A DNA stretch of 64,000 nt from contig BDDD01002647.1 of NCBI GenBank assembly GCA_001972305.1, forward strand, positions 234,400 to 298,399, given 5' to 3'. Origin of the DNA: Cephalotus follicularis (lineage: Eukaryota > Streptophyta > Magnoliopsida > Oxalidales > Cephalotaceae). Under the pieces are notes generated by a model, which worked only from the letters and a program-made list of their open reading frames with translations, was not told where the DNA came from and did no database searches. Positions 21,285 through 32,889 of the stretch are shown here, piece after piece; the stretch's first letter is position 1, and each line of letters opens with the position of its first letter. The position numbers and the translations under genes were made by a program.

Positions 21285-24148
21285 TGTAATACCCCGCTAG
21301 TTCGTATGTGTGTTTACGGACTTTTTATGTGGTTGTGTTCGGGATTTTTAATTGTGTTTAATTTTAAAGTCCGGTTGCCCTATGTTTTGGACTTATGTGA
21401 TTTGGGCTGACTGATACCAGTCCAATTTTGGGTATGTTATGCTATGTTGGGTTTGGAGTTTTTATTTTATTTAATCAAAATTTTTTTTAATAAAACAATT
21501 CATTTCTATTTTTAAAATCCTTTTTAATCCATTTTAACTTATTTATTTTCTTTTAATTTATTTTCTTTTTCTTTCCTTTTTCCTTTTCTTTCTTCTTTCT
21601 TCTCTTCTTTCCTATTTCCTTCTCCTTTCTCTCGAAGCCCTCCCTCTCCCTCATTAATTTTACTCGTTTGTAATCTTGTTTTCCTTTTCTAATCCCCTGA
21701 AATCCTCCCTCCTTCCCTTTAAAACAGATTTTTTGTCCCCTTTTTCCTTTTGTGAGTGCCATTACCGTTTTATATGTTGCCTTCATCTTTCTTGCAAGCC
21801 ACTGCTGAATCCTGCCAGCGAGTCTGTGTAATCTGTTGTGCAATTGTTTCCTTAAGTCTGAATAGGTAATCTTAATCCTTTTGTTGTTCTTTGAGTTGAA
21901 TTCAATTGGTTTGCTAAGTATGTCTTTGTATTGGTTTTTCTTTGGCCCCTGTTTTGTTTATAGCCGATTGTGATTTCGTGCTAGTGTTCCTTCTACTATT
22001 TTTCTGTGTTCTCTATACCATTACAGGTCAGTTAATTCATTCCTTTTTGTAATGGTTTTGCCGCAATGTTGTAATTTGAGTTTTATGCTCTTAATGTCCT
22101 TTGGTTTCGATCTCCTGTATAATTATATGTTCTGTCATGGCATTAGTAGGTTGTTAGCATGTTTTGTGCACCATGACTTGTCACAAACTGGTTTTATAAC
22201 ATCTGTAAATGATTATGGACTGAGTCTGGACATATGAGCATGCATATCTTTTTGTCTTCTCCTTAAACTAAACCACTATCCAATTGTTTCTATGTCGATT
22301 ATGTGTTTTTATGTCACATAAATGCCATACTATGTCATATAATTATGTCCATGTGTCTCTGGTTTAGTGTAGAGATCATTTGAACCACTTTCTGCATGAA
22401 ATCGTCTAGTTCCTACTGTTCTGTCGTCGAGAACAGTCGGTTGTTCCTGTGGACAGTCGGCTGGATTGGATGAACAGTCGACTGCCATATGAACATAGTC
22501 GACTGTCTTAGGTTGAGTAGTCGACTGGACCTATGAACCAGTCGACTGTCTGCATTCTGGTTTGAGTAGTCGACTGGACCTTATGAATAGTCGACTGCCA
22601 AGCTTCCCCAGTCGGCTGGTGCTCTGTAATAGTCGACTGTTTTGCCCAGAAATGTACTATTTTCAACTGTTTTGCTCCGTTTGTTCCTCGAATCGATCTG
22701 AATCTTTTCCAAACACTGTTAAGAGTCTGTTTAATGTTTCTGATGAGTCTTAGACTCTTATACGTATGATTTTGAATGCCTTTTTAGATTGTTGTGCTTC
22801 AAGTGTGATTCGTTTGAATCATCTATCCGTAAGTACTTTGTTAGCGCATAAGGTACGGATCTTCGTTTCTTGATACCCTCCTATCAGTTTTACTGTATTA
22901 AACAAAAGATATTTTACTTTATGATCATTGTACGGATTTTCTGTTCCTTGGCTATCTGATATTTCGAACTGAAAACTGTTTTGCTATGCTTCTTCGTCTA
23001 TGAAATTGATAATGTTTTTATGATTTTGAGACGTTTTGAAAATAAAGTTGGTTTGGACATTTTAAATGATTCCGACTTTATACATATGATATGAAATGAT
23101 ACGATATGTTATGAAATGTATGTTATGATACCGTTGTGAGCGGTTTTCCGATATGTTTTGTGAAAGCATATTTTACGTGATTTTAAATTGATTTCGATAA
23201 ATCAATATTTTTGAAATAAATACTGAGTATTGTACCCACCTATGGGGCGTACCGTAGGCACCTCATGGGCCTGGCACGGGGATGTGACACTTCCGTAGCG
23301 GTGTGATTAGACTATGGCGTCTCTGAGTGTATGAATAAATACCATGAGGTGGATTTATGGATCCGCTATGTATGATAGAGGCGTATGAATCGATTCTAGT
23401 TTATGATATGTGATCTAGTGAATTATCAAATATGTGATCAGATGGTTGATCTGATATATGATATGTGAGAATTGACTTGTGTAGTGTCGTACACTTCAAT
23501 TCTAGTGGGCATGTAGAATTAGCGCCTCCCTTGCCAAATTTATGTTATGTGATATGTATGTGACTCAGTATGATTTGTGATTTATAACCTATGATTTGTA
23601 AATGATTTTATGAAATGTTTCATAATTGTTTCGGAGGATATGAAATTGGTATTTGAATATGATTAAACTGTTTTAACTCTTTAAGATTTCTGTTACGATG
23701 TTCATTGAAATATTACTGTTTTTAAATTATCGTTTACTGTTTTATTTCCCTTATCCGTACTGAGGTTTGCTCAGCCGTGTTTTGTTTTCCATGAGGCAGG
23801 TTTTCAGGAGCAGTGGGGGAAAGTGTGATTGAGTGATGACCACCCTATGTCTTTGGATCTCTAGAAGTGTCATCCCTATGTTATGTTTAGTGGTCATAAA
23901 CACTGATGATTATGTTTTTATGTTTTAAATTGGAACTAGATTATGTTTGAGTTTTTTCACAAATACTTAATATGTTAAATTGTTAAGTTTTAAATGTTAA
24001 GATAAGACTGCCACGTTTTTGGCTAATAAAGTAATGTTATGATCAATTAAAGTTAAGTTTATGCTCAGATAAGCCATGTTATGATATGATGAGTTCTGGA
24101 TGTATGTATATTGTCTTGTGACGACTCCCGCCGTCCGGGGGTGTTACA
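21285..24148 (+). repeat. 5' LTR of element C
   Basis: 2864 bp, TGTAATACCCC to GGGGGTGTTACA. It includes a long pyrimidine-rich stretch (21540-21735), the phased CAGTCGACTG array (22437-22640) and ATATGATATG-rich segments near 23090-23480. It is 48 bp longer than the 3' LTR because the latter lacks a segment matching about 21955-22010. Confidence 0.92.
22431..22640. repeat. Phased CAGTCGACTG palindrome array
   Basis: TCGA or TCGG cores begin at 22437, 22457, 22478, 22499, 22521, 22542, 22570, 22591, 22612 and 22633: spacings 20, 21, 21, 22, 21, 28, 21, 21, 21. Seven are GTCGAC hexamers. The DNA between cores is not itself conserved, so this is a spacing-constrained motif array rather than a simple tandem repeat. 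Confidence 0.9.
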
Positions 24149-24153
24149 GATTG

Positions 24154-24164
24154 TGGTATCAGAG
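24154..24164 (+). other. Primer-binding site of element C
   Basis: TGGTATCAGAG, five bases after the LTR end, matches the initiator-Met primer site; the following bases (AATTAGG) diverge. Confidence 0.75.
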
Positions 24165-24318
24165 AATTAGGTTTTGTTTCCTTAGAAGACCTAACTAGGT
24201 TTGACCTGTGAGATTGGGTAGACACTGGGTTAGGCTTTTCTGTTATGGTTTTATGATATGTTTTCTGTTTTTGTTTTTATTCTTTGTGATGTTTTATGTT
24301 TTGGGTGCCTTTTCATAG

Positions 24319-25593
24319 ATGGCACGTACAAGGAACGTTGCTCAGAGGACTGTACCCGCTGAGGCTTGGGAAGTCAGAAATGAGCCGTCTATGGAGGAGT
24401 TGGTGCGTCAGGCGGTCGCTCAGGAGGTACGATGCGTGTTGAGTGAGCAGAATCATAATCAGGACTGTAGGGAGCCGGTTGTTGCTAACGATGCTCCAGC
24501 TGATGTCCATTTGGGAAGAGATGCTGGGGACAGGACTAACACGCCCACTTATATCTGGCTAGAGCGGTTCCAGAACCAGAGACCGCAGTCTTACAGCTCA
24601 GCTGTGACTCCTGTGGAGGCTGAGCACTGGACTGCTCATATGGATAAGATCTTTGATGTGCTTGGTTGCAATGATGAACATAAGATTAAGTTAGCTGTGT
24701 ACAAGCTTGAGGGTGATGCTAAGAAATGGTGGAAAGCTGTGGTTTTGGCTAAGGGTGAAAACTATGCGGAAACTTTGACCTGGTCTGAGTTTTGCGAGGT
24801 CTTTTATCAACAGTACTTTCCCACTGCTTATAAGGAGGCTTACGCCAGAGAGTTTATCAATACCAGACGAAAGGATGGAGAGTCGGTGAGAGAGTTTCTG
24901 ACTCATTTTACTAGGCTTGCTGGTTTTGCTCGGTCCGCGGCGGGGACAGCACTGGAGCAGGCATAAAGGTTCAAGTGGAAGTTGCACTATCAGTTCCGGG
25001 GTAAACTGATCAACACCAGGTTTGCTGATGTGTCTGAGGTGACTAATGCAGCAAAGAACATAGAATTGGAAAGGCTAGATTTCCAGGAAGCTTGTCAGGA
25101 GAGTGACAGAAAGAGAAACAGAGGTGATTCTCAAGGGCAAGGTTCTGGGCAGAATAATAAGAATAGGAATGGCAAGCGTGGGAAAAGGAATGATAACCAG
25201 GGACAGCAACAGCCCGGTAATGACCAGAGGCAGACACAGGGAGCTGCGGATGTCCAGATTGCCAAATGTGATGTATGCGGTAGACAGCATCCAGTGGGAG
25301 TGTGCTACAAGGCTATCGGGGCCTGTTTTGTGTGTGGTCAGAAAGGGCATTTCGTGAAGGATTGTCCAGACCCTCGTGCGAAGGAAAGCAAGGGGAATAA
25401 TGCAGTTCATGGACAGCGCAACATGGGAGGTCATGTCTTTTCTATCACGACTCAGCAGGCTGCTAATGCACCAGGTACTGTTTCGGGCTTTATTTCTGTT
25501 GGTAACCGCAGGGCTTATGTTTTGTATGATACTGGATCGACCCACTCGGTTGTAGCGAGGTCTTTTGTTCGGCATCTTGGGATGTCTTCGTAA
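24319..25593 (+). pseudogene. Gag and protease of element C
   Basis: ATG at 24319 opens a frame of 425 codons with one in-frame TAA at 24964. That stop is explained by CAA to TAA, since RFKWKLHYQFRG continues directly. The gag core has AHMDKIFDVLGC, KKWWKAVVL and EFCEVFYQQYFP. Two zinc-knuckle-like motifs follow: CDVCGRQHPVGVC and CFVCGQKGHFVKDC (about 25267-25366), for RNA packaging. The protease active site is LYDTGSTHSVV near 25525-25560. The frame ends TAA at 25591 within protease; pol resumes in another frame. Confidence 0.88.
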
Positions 25594-26760
25594 TTGCTTG
25601 ATCCAGCTTTGGTTCTTTCGACCCCTACGGGTTCTTCTGTTGTGATATCTGAATGCTTTTTGCTTGTCCTCTTGTTTTCGATGATCGGGTTCGTGATGCG
25701 GATCTTTTGCCTATCAATATGTATAACTTCGATATGATTCTGGGTATGAACTAGTTGGATCGTTATCGGGCTACGATTGACTGCTACGCTCGGAGGATTC
25801 TGTTTGGGGATGTGAACAGACTTGATTTTGTTTATTAGGGTTCACAGTCGAGAAAAGAAGTGAAAGTTATATCTGCTCTGAAGGCTCAGAAATTGGTGGC
25901 TAAGGGCGCTGAAGGTTTCTTAGCTATTGTGAAGGATGTCTCAAAGGTTAAGTCTCGCCTTGAAGACTATCCTGTGCTCAGAGAATTTTTTGATGTGTTT
26001 CCGGAGGAGTTATCGGGTTTGCCACCGCAACGGAAAGTGGAGTTTACCATCGAACTCATTCCTGGAGCGGCACCTTTATCTAAGGCACCTTACAGAATGG
26101 CACCGTTGGAACTGCAAGAGTTGAAGGAACATTTGCAAGATCTGTTGGATCGGGGTTTCATTCGGCCTAGTGTTTCGCCGTGGGGTGCTCCGGTTCTTTT
26201 TGTGAAGAAGAAAGATGGGTCTATGAGGTTGTGCATAGACTACAGAGAGTTGAACCGAATTACTGTTTGGAATAAATACCTGCTACCTAGGATTGATGAC
26301 TTGTTTGATCAACTCCAGGGGGCTCGGCATTTCTCTAAGATTGATTTGAGATCGGGATATCATCAGCTTCGTATAAAGGATGAAGATGTGCCTAAAACTA
26401 CTTTCCGTACTCGGTATGGGCATTATGAGTTTCTGGTGATGCCTTTCAGACTCACTAATGCGCCGGCAGTTTTCATGGATCTGATGAATAGGGTATTCCA
26501 TGAGTACTTGGATCAGTTTGTGATTGTATTCATAGATTAAGTTCTTGTATATTCCAAGTTGAAGGAAGAGCATGAAGAACAGCTTCGCATTGTGTTGAGT
26601 ATTCTGAGGAAGAATCAGTTATACGCGAAGTTTTCGAAGTGTGAGTTCTGGTTGGAACAGGTGGCATTTTTGGGTCATGTGGTAACAGCTGAAGGTATTT
26701 GTGTGGATCCTGCTAAAAAACATGCGTCAGAGAAGATGGTTAGAACTTCTGAAAGACTAT
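25594..26760 (+). pseudogene. Protease end and reverse transcriptase of element C
   Basis: RT landmarks from 25860: [43 protein letters not shown] and [15 protein letters not shown]. The catalytic FIDD box near 26530 reads FID followed by TAA at 26538, removing the second aspartate; the same frame continues as [12 protein letters not shown]. After [15 protein letters not shown] (about 26715) the sequence jumps to RQRRW and [12 protein letters not shown]. The end of RT and nearly all of RNase H, roughly 600 bp, are therefore deleted and the frame shifts. Confidence 0.88.
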
Positions 26761-28377
26761 GATCTGAACATTCAGTACCATCCTGGTAAAGCAAATGTGG
26801 TAGCTGATACTCTTAGTCGGAAGAGTTCTGGGAGTGTAGCGGCTTTGCTTACTCAGTCGCAGTTGATAGCTGATATGGAACGGATGGATTTGCATTTGTA
26901 TGTTCGGGGTTCTGAAGGTTGTGTTGCTGCAATGAATGTTGAGCCTAGTCTTATATCTCGGATTAAGACAGCTTAGAGTGACGATGGTGAACTTTGGGCC
27001 TTAGTCCAGAATGTTGAAAAGGGTAAGCAATCAGAGTTTCGTATGGATGAGCATGGTGTGATATGGCTGGGTAATCGGTTGTGTGTTCTGTCAGATTCTT
27101 CTATCAGAGATGTTGTTTCGTCAGAGGCATACAGTTCTCAATTTTCTATACATCCGGGTTCTACGAAAATGTATAGGGACTTGAAGAAGAACTTCTGGTG
27201 GAATAGAATGAAAAGGGATGTAGCGGAGTACGTTGGGAAGTGTTTGATCTGCCAGCAGGTAAAGATTGAACACCAACGTGCTAGTGGTTTGTTACAGCCC
27301 TTAAAAGTACCGGTATGGAAATGGGAAAGTATATTGATGGACTTTGTTACGGGTTTACCGAGTACTTTCAGGAAGAACGATGATATCTGGGCAGTAGTGG
27401 ATCGATTGACTAAATCGGCTCACTTCTTGGCTATCCGAGAGGATTTTTCTGTTGATCGTTTGGCTGAGGTGTTTCAGCAGGAGATAGTGAGACTGCATGG
27501 GACTCCGGTATCCATAGTTTCGGATAGGGATCCTCGTTTCACTTCGTGATTTTGGAACGGGTTTCAGAAAGCTTGGGGTACTAGGCTCAGTTACAGTACA
27601 GCTTTTCATCCACAGACAGATGGGCAGACTGAGAGAACCATCCAGAACTTAGAAGATATGTTGAGGTCTTGTGCTTTGGAGTGGACTGGGAGCTAGGATG
27701 AGTATTTGAGCTTGGTGGAGTTTGCCTACAATAACAGTTGGCACGCTAGTATCGTTAGGGCTCCGTTCGAAGCTCTGTATGGGAGGAAGTGTCGTGCTCT
27801 GACATGTTGGGATGAGGTTGGAGAGCGAGTTATTGAGGGACCCGAGCTAGTGCAGATCACTACGGAGAAAGTGGCTATAGCAAGGGAGAGATTGAAAGCG
27901 GCTCAATCTCGACAGAAGAGTTATACGGACAAACATCGGAGGGACTTGGAGTTCAAGGTTGGTGAACATGTGTTCTTCAAAGTTTCACCTTGGAAAGGAG
28001 TCTGACGTTTTGGACTGAAAGGAAAGTTGAGTCCGCGGTTTATCGGGCCTTTCGAAGTTTTGGAGAAGGTGGGCGCGGTCACTTATCGGTTAGCTTTGCC
28101 TCCGCAGTTAGCACACGTCCATAATGTGTTCCACATGTCTTTGCTGAGAGGTTATCAGTATCATCCCCTACATGTGGTTCACTATCCATTGGACAGTATT
28201 CGGGAGGATCTATCCTGTGACGAGGAGGCTGAAGCTATTCTGGATTGACAGGAATGGGTGACACGTAGCAAGACCATTTCTTTTGTGAAAGTGCTGTGGA
28301 GGAATCATCCTGAAGGTGAGGCTACTTGGGAGCTTGAGGAGCATATTCGGGAGCAATATCTGCACTTGTTTGTTTAA
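26701..28377 (+). pseudogene. Integrase with chromodomain-like tail of element C
   Basis: [18 protein letters not shown] marks the RNase H end. Integrase follows: SIHPGSTKMYRDL and CLICQQVK (zinc-binding region), then catalytic aspartates in LMDFVTGLP and VSDRDPRF and the glutamate in DGQTERTIQ, so the DDE triad is visible. [14 protein letters not shown] is the C-terminal GPF segment. The tail VLWRNHPEGEATWE and EEHIREQY resembles a chromodomain end. In-frame stops occur at 26974, 27547, about 27694, 28003, 28246 and the true end TAA at 28375. Several fit CGA to TGA or TGG to TAG. Confidence 0.88.
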
Positions 28378-28420
28378 GGTATGTTTATGTTTGTGATTTC
28401 GGGATGAAATCTTCTTTTTA

Positions 28421-28431
28421 GGGGGGGTGGA
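28421..28431 (+). other. Polypurine tract of element C
   Basis: GGGGGGGTGGA lies directly before the 3' LTR start. Confidence 0.85.
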
Positions 28432-31247
28432 TGTAATACCCTGCTAGTTCGTATGTGTTTTTACGGACTTTTTATGTGGTTGTGTTCGGGCTTTTTAATT
28501 GTGTTTAATTTTAAAGTCCGGTTGCCCTATGTTTTGGACTTATGTGATTTGGGCTGACTGATACCAGTCCAATTTTGGGTTTGTTATGCTATGTTGCGTT
28601 TGGAGTTTTTATTTTATTTAATCAAAATTTTATTTTAATAAAACAATTCATTTCTATTTTTAAAATCCTTTTTAATCCATTTTAACTTATTTATTTTAAC
28701 TTATTTTCTTTTTCTTTCCTTTTTCCTTTTCTTTCTTCTTTCTTCTCTTCTTTCCTATTTCCTTCTCCTTTCTCCCGAAGCCCTCCCTCTCCCTCATTAA
28801 TTTTACTCGTTTGCAATCTTGTTTTCCTTTTCTAATCCCCTGAAATCCTCCCTCCTTCCCTTTATAGCAGATTTTTTGTCCCCTTTTTCCTTTTGTGAGT
28901 GCCATTGCCGTTTTATATGTTGCCTTCATCTTTCTTGCAAGCCACTGCCGAATCCTGCCAGTGAGTCTGTGTAATCTTCTGTGCGATTGTTTCCTTAAGT
29001 CTGAAGAGGTAATCTTAATCCTTTTGTTGTTCTTTGAGTTGAATTCAATTGGTTTGCTAAGTATGTCTTTGTATTGGTTTTTCTTTGGCCCCTGTTTTTC
29101 TCTATACCATTACAGGTCAGTTAATTCATTCCTTTTTGTAATGGTTTTGCTGCAATGTTGTAATTTGAGTTTTATGCTCTTAATGTCCTTTGGTTTTGAT
29201 CTCCTGTATAATTATATGTTCTGTCATGGCATTAGTAGGTTGTCAGCATGTTTTGTGTACCATGACTTGTCACAAACTGGTTTTATAACATCTGTAAATG
29301 ATTATGGACTGAGTCTGGACATATGACCATGCATATCTTTTTGTCTTCACCTTAAACCAAGCCACTGTCCAATTGTTTCTATGTCGATTATGTGTGTTTA
29401 TGTCACATAAATGCCATACTATGTCATATAATTATGTCCATGTGTCTCCGGTTTAGTGTAGAGATCATTTGAACCACTTTCTGCATGAAATCGTCTAGTT
29501 CCTACTGTTCTGTCGTCCAGAATAGTCGGCTGTTCCTGTGGACAGTTGGCTGGATTGGATGAACAGTCGACTGCCATATGAACACAGTCGACTGTCTTAG
29601 GTTGAGTAGTCGACTGGACCTATGAACCAGTCGACTGTCTGTATTCTGGTTTTAGTAGTCGACTGGACCTTATGAATAGTCGACTGCCAAGCTTCCCCAG
29701 TCGGCTGGTGCTCTCTAATAGTCGACTGTTTTGCCCATAAATGTACTGTTTTCAACTGTTTTGCTCCGTTTGTTCCTTGAATCGATCCGAGTCTTTTCCA
29801 AACACTGTTAAGAGTCTGTTTAATATTTCTGATGTGTCTTAGACTCTTATACGTATGATTTTGAATACCTTTTTAGGTTGTTGTGCTTCAAGTGGGATTC
29901 GTTTGAATCATCTATCCGTAAGTACTTTGTGAGCGCATAAGGTACGGATCTTCGTTTCTTGATACCCTCCTATCAGTTTTACTGTATTAAACAAAAGATA
30001 TTTTACTTTATGAACATTTTACGGATTTTCTGTTCCTTGGCTATCTGATATTTCGAACTGAAAACTGTTTTGCTATGCTTCTTCGTTTATGAAATTGATA
30101 ATGTTTTTATGATTTTGAGACGTTTCAAAAATAAAGTTGGTTTGGACATTTTAAGTGATTCTGACTTTATACATATGATATGAAATGATACTATATGTTA
30201 TGAAATGTATGTTATGATACCGTTGTGAGCGGTTTTCCGATATGTTTTGTGAAAGCATATTTTATGTGATTTTAAATTGATTTCGATAAATCAATATTTT
30301 TGAAATAAATACTGAGTATTGTACCCACCTATGGGGCGTACCATAGGCATGTCGTGGGCCTGGCATGGGGACGTGACACTTCCGTAGCGGTGTGATTAGA
30401 CTACGGCGTCTCTGAGTGTATGAATAAATCCCATGAGGCGGATTTATGGATCCACTATGTATGATAGAGGCGTATGAATCGATTCTAGTTCATGATATGT
30501 GATCTAGTGAATGATCAAATATGTGATCAGATGGTTGATCTGATATATGATATGTGAGAATTGACTTGTGTAGGGCCGTACACTTCAATTCTAGTGGGCA
30601 TGTGAAAATAGCGCCTCCCTTGCCAAATTTATGTTATGTGATATGTACGTGACTCAGTATGATTTGTGATTTATAACCTATGATTTGTAAATGATTTTAT
30701 GAAATGTTTCATAATTGTTTCGGAGGATATGAAATTAGTATTTGAATATGATTAAACTGTTTTAACTGTTTAAGATTTCTGTTACGAAGTTTATTGAAAT
30801 ATTACTGTTTTTAAAGTATCTTTTACTGTTTTATTTCCCTTATCCGTACTGAGGTTTGCTCATCTACGTTTTGTTTTCCATGCGGCAGGTTTTCAGGAGC
30901 AGCGGGGGAAAGTGTGATTGAGTGATGACCACCCTATGTATTTGGATCTCTAGAAGTGTGATCCCTATGTTATGCTTGGTGGTCATAAACACTGATGATT
31001 ATGTTTTTATGTCTTAAATTGGAACTAGATTATGTTTGAGTTTTTTCGCAAATACTTAATATGTTAAATTGTTAAGTTTTAAATGTTAAGATAACACTGC
31101 CACGTTTTTGTCTGTTTTTCGCTAATAAAGTAATGTTATGATCAGTTAAAGTTAAGTTTATGCTCAGATAAGTCATGTTATGATATGATAGGTTATGGAT
31201 GTATGTATATTGTCCTGTGACGACTCCCGCCGTCCGGGGGTGTTACA
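28432..31247 (+). repeat. 3' LTR of element C
   Basis: 2816 bp, TGTAATACCCT to GTGTTACA. It differs from the 5' LTR by scattered substitutions and one 48-bp-class deletion. It carries the same phased array at 29520-29730 with cores at 29526, 29546, 29567, 29588, 29610, 29631, 29659, 29680, 29701 and 29722. Confidence 0.92.
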
Positions 31248-32889
31248 CTTTTGGTATGATCGAATCTATACAAATATAAGTGAGTGCGTAATATGGGATT
31301 GTCACACCTGAGCGAAGGTGATCGGCTCTATTATGATCTAATTATACTTTGGACTTATGAAACCCTTGGCCAAGGTTGAGGTACACTGGAAATTAGATTT
31401 CCAGAGAGTTTACCAAAGGTCCTAGTAGTGATCAGATATTTTACTCATTGAGGTATTATCTAGGGTTGACACGTATACTTATCCTAGACCTCAATTGGGA
31501 CCAAGCATGACAAGGGATTATAGTACACGTGAATCGACGACTTAGAAAATCTAGGGTTAAAGAGGTATGTAATAAATTATGGGAAAATTAGTTAGATTAA
31601 TTTTTCCATTTGGATAATATTAGATATTATTCTGATAGCATTTAAATTGGTCTAGGACCATTTAGAATGGCTAAACTGAACCCTAGGGGCATTTAGGTAA
31701 TTTATAAATTACTCTGTTTTTAACCAAGATTTTTAAAGGGTCCCTGCCCATTAATGATTAGTTCTTTAATATGTTGGACATATTCAGACTTGGTGTCAAA
31801 TATCGGTTATGTGGATTTTACATTTTGTGGAAACACATATGTTTGATCTTAATCAATATTAGAAGGGATTAAATAAGTTGGACTTATACTCAAATTGCTT
31901 TATATATACCAGTCGAAGCATCGTTGCCTTATGGGAAAGCATCGATGCATACCTTTGTACAAAGCGTCAACGCCTTCTGGGAAGCGTCGACACTTAAGGC
32001 TTGCATAGGCGTTGATGACTTTTAGAAAGACGTTGACGTTTCGTGCTATGTAATGCATAAGCGTCGACGCCATTATTGAAAGCGTCGACACTTAGCGTGG
32101 GTTGTGCAGCCTGTGCACAAACTCACTTCGTGGGCACGTTTTCTCTCTCATCTCCAGCAGTTCTCTCCTATCATTACACGTTATGGAAACGTGGGGATCA
32201 TGGCTACAGTCTCCCTGGGAGTGAGGACCATGATTCCGTGTTTGTGGGAGAGTGGGTTGGTGAGAAGATTTTACTGTAGACAAAGTTTTTGGTCCTTAAA
32301 TGGTAATTTTGCTGGGCAAAAACGTGAGAAGACTTCTCTCTGCACTTAGTGTTTTCCTTCACTAATAAACACCAAGCAAAGTTAACTTATCTAGGGTAGA
32401 TTGCTTTTTATTGTATTAATCAACCTCAATTTTCCTTATATAAGTTTTGAGAGAAAGAGAGATTGTAAGAAAAATCTGTTTTGCTTCTTTTTGGAATGGT
32501 GTTGTTGTTGCTGGGAGCAGTAGTAGTATGAATTGGAAGGCAATATTGAGGGAGTCTTCTCAAGCTTGAAGCGGCAAAGAAAGGAGGAGCCATCACTGTT
32601 GGTATATCTCTTTGCCTTCCTTTGTCATTACCTTGCTTGTATGTCACCATTGAATGCAATGGTGACATCTTTTCAATCACTGTTGTTGATGTGGTGATCC
32701 ATGTGGCTTGTGGTGATGCCATTTTGGGATGTTTGTTTATGCCTAGGGCGGTTTTTCTGCTGCATATTTGTTGAATAAAATTTTGTTCTACACCCTACAT
32801 ACCTTAGTCCATTTATGGCATAGGAAATGGTTAATCCGTTTCCATCACCCCTAGCCCCAATGATGCACCACCTAACTACCACCATGCAC
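31248..32889. other. Unassigned repeat-like DNA with a TCGA motif cluster
   Basis: No coding domain recognised on either strand. At 31915-32100 a cluster of AAGCGTCGACGCC, AAGCATCGATGC and AGCGTCAACGCC motifs, with several 20-22-bp spacings, suggests this is part of another LTR on the plus strand. CT-rich and GA-rich tracts at 32140-32170 and 32446-32470 are also LTR-like. Family and ends are not determined. Confidence 0.45.

Larger units (their letters stand above)
21285..31247 (+). mobile_element. Element C: Ty3/gypsy chromovirus-like retrotransposon, inactive
   Basis: Two 2.8-kb LTRs, primer site, gag, protease, RT, integrase with a chromodomain-like tail, and polypurine tract occur in the expected order. 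Flanks show CTTTG (21280-21284) against CTTTT (31248-31252), a target duplication with one change. RNase H is deleted and there are stops and a frameshift between protease and RT. The pol sequence fits the Del/Tekay group; the clade call is from motif memory, not a tree. Confidence 0.88.

Noticed and set aside
21553-21843. Lys/Glu-rich 96-codon frame (and 28696-28929)
   Set aside because: It is the reverse complement of a pyrimidine-rich LTR tract, which always reads as a charged repeat peptide.
22431-22640. Regular short palindromes resembling a CRISPR array
   Set aside because: Units are only about 10 bp with about 11-bp gaps, lie within a plant LTR, recur identically in the sister LTR and have no cas genes.
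24149-24170. tRNA gene suggested by the TGGTATCAGAG string
   Set aside because: It is only the retrotransposon primer site next to an LTR end; no cloverleaf can be formed from the flanking bases.
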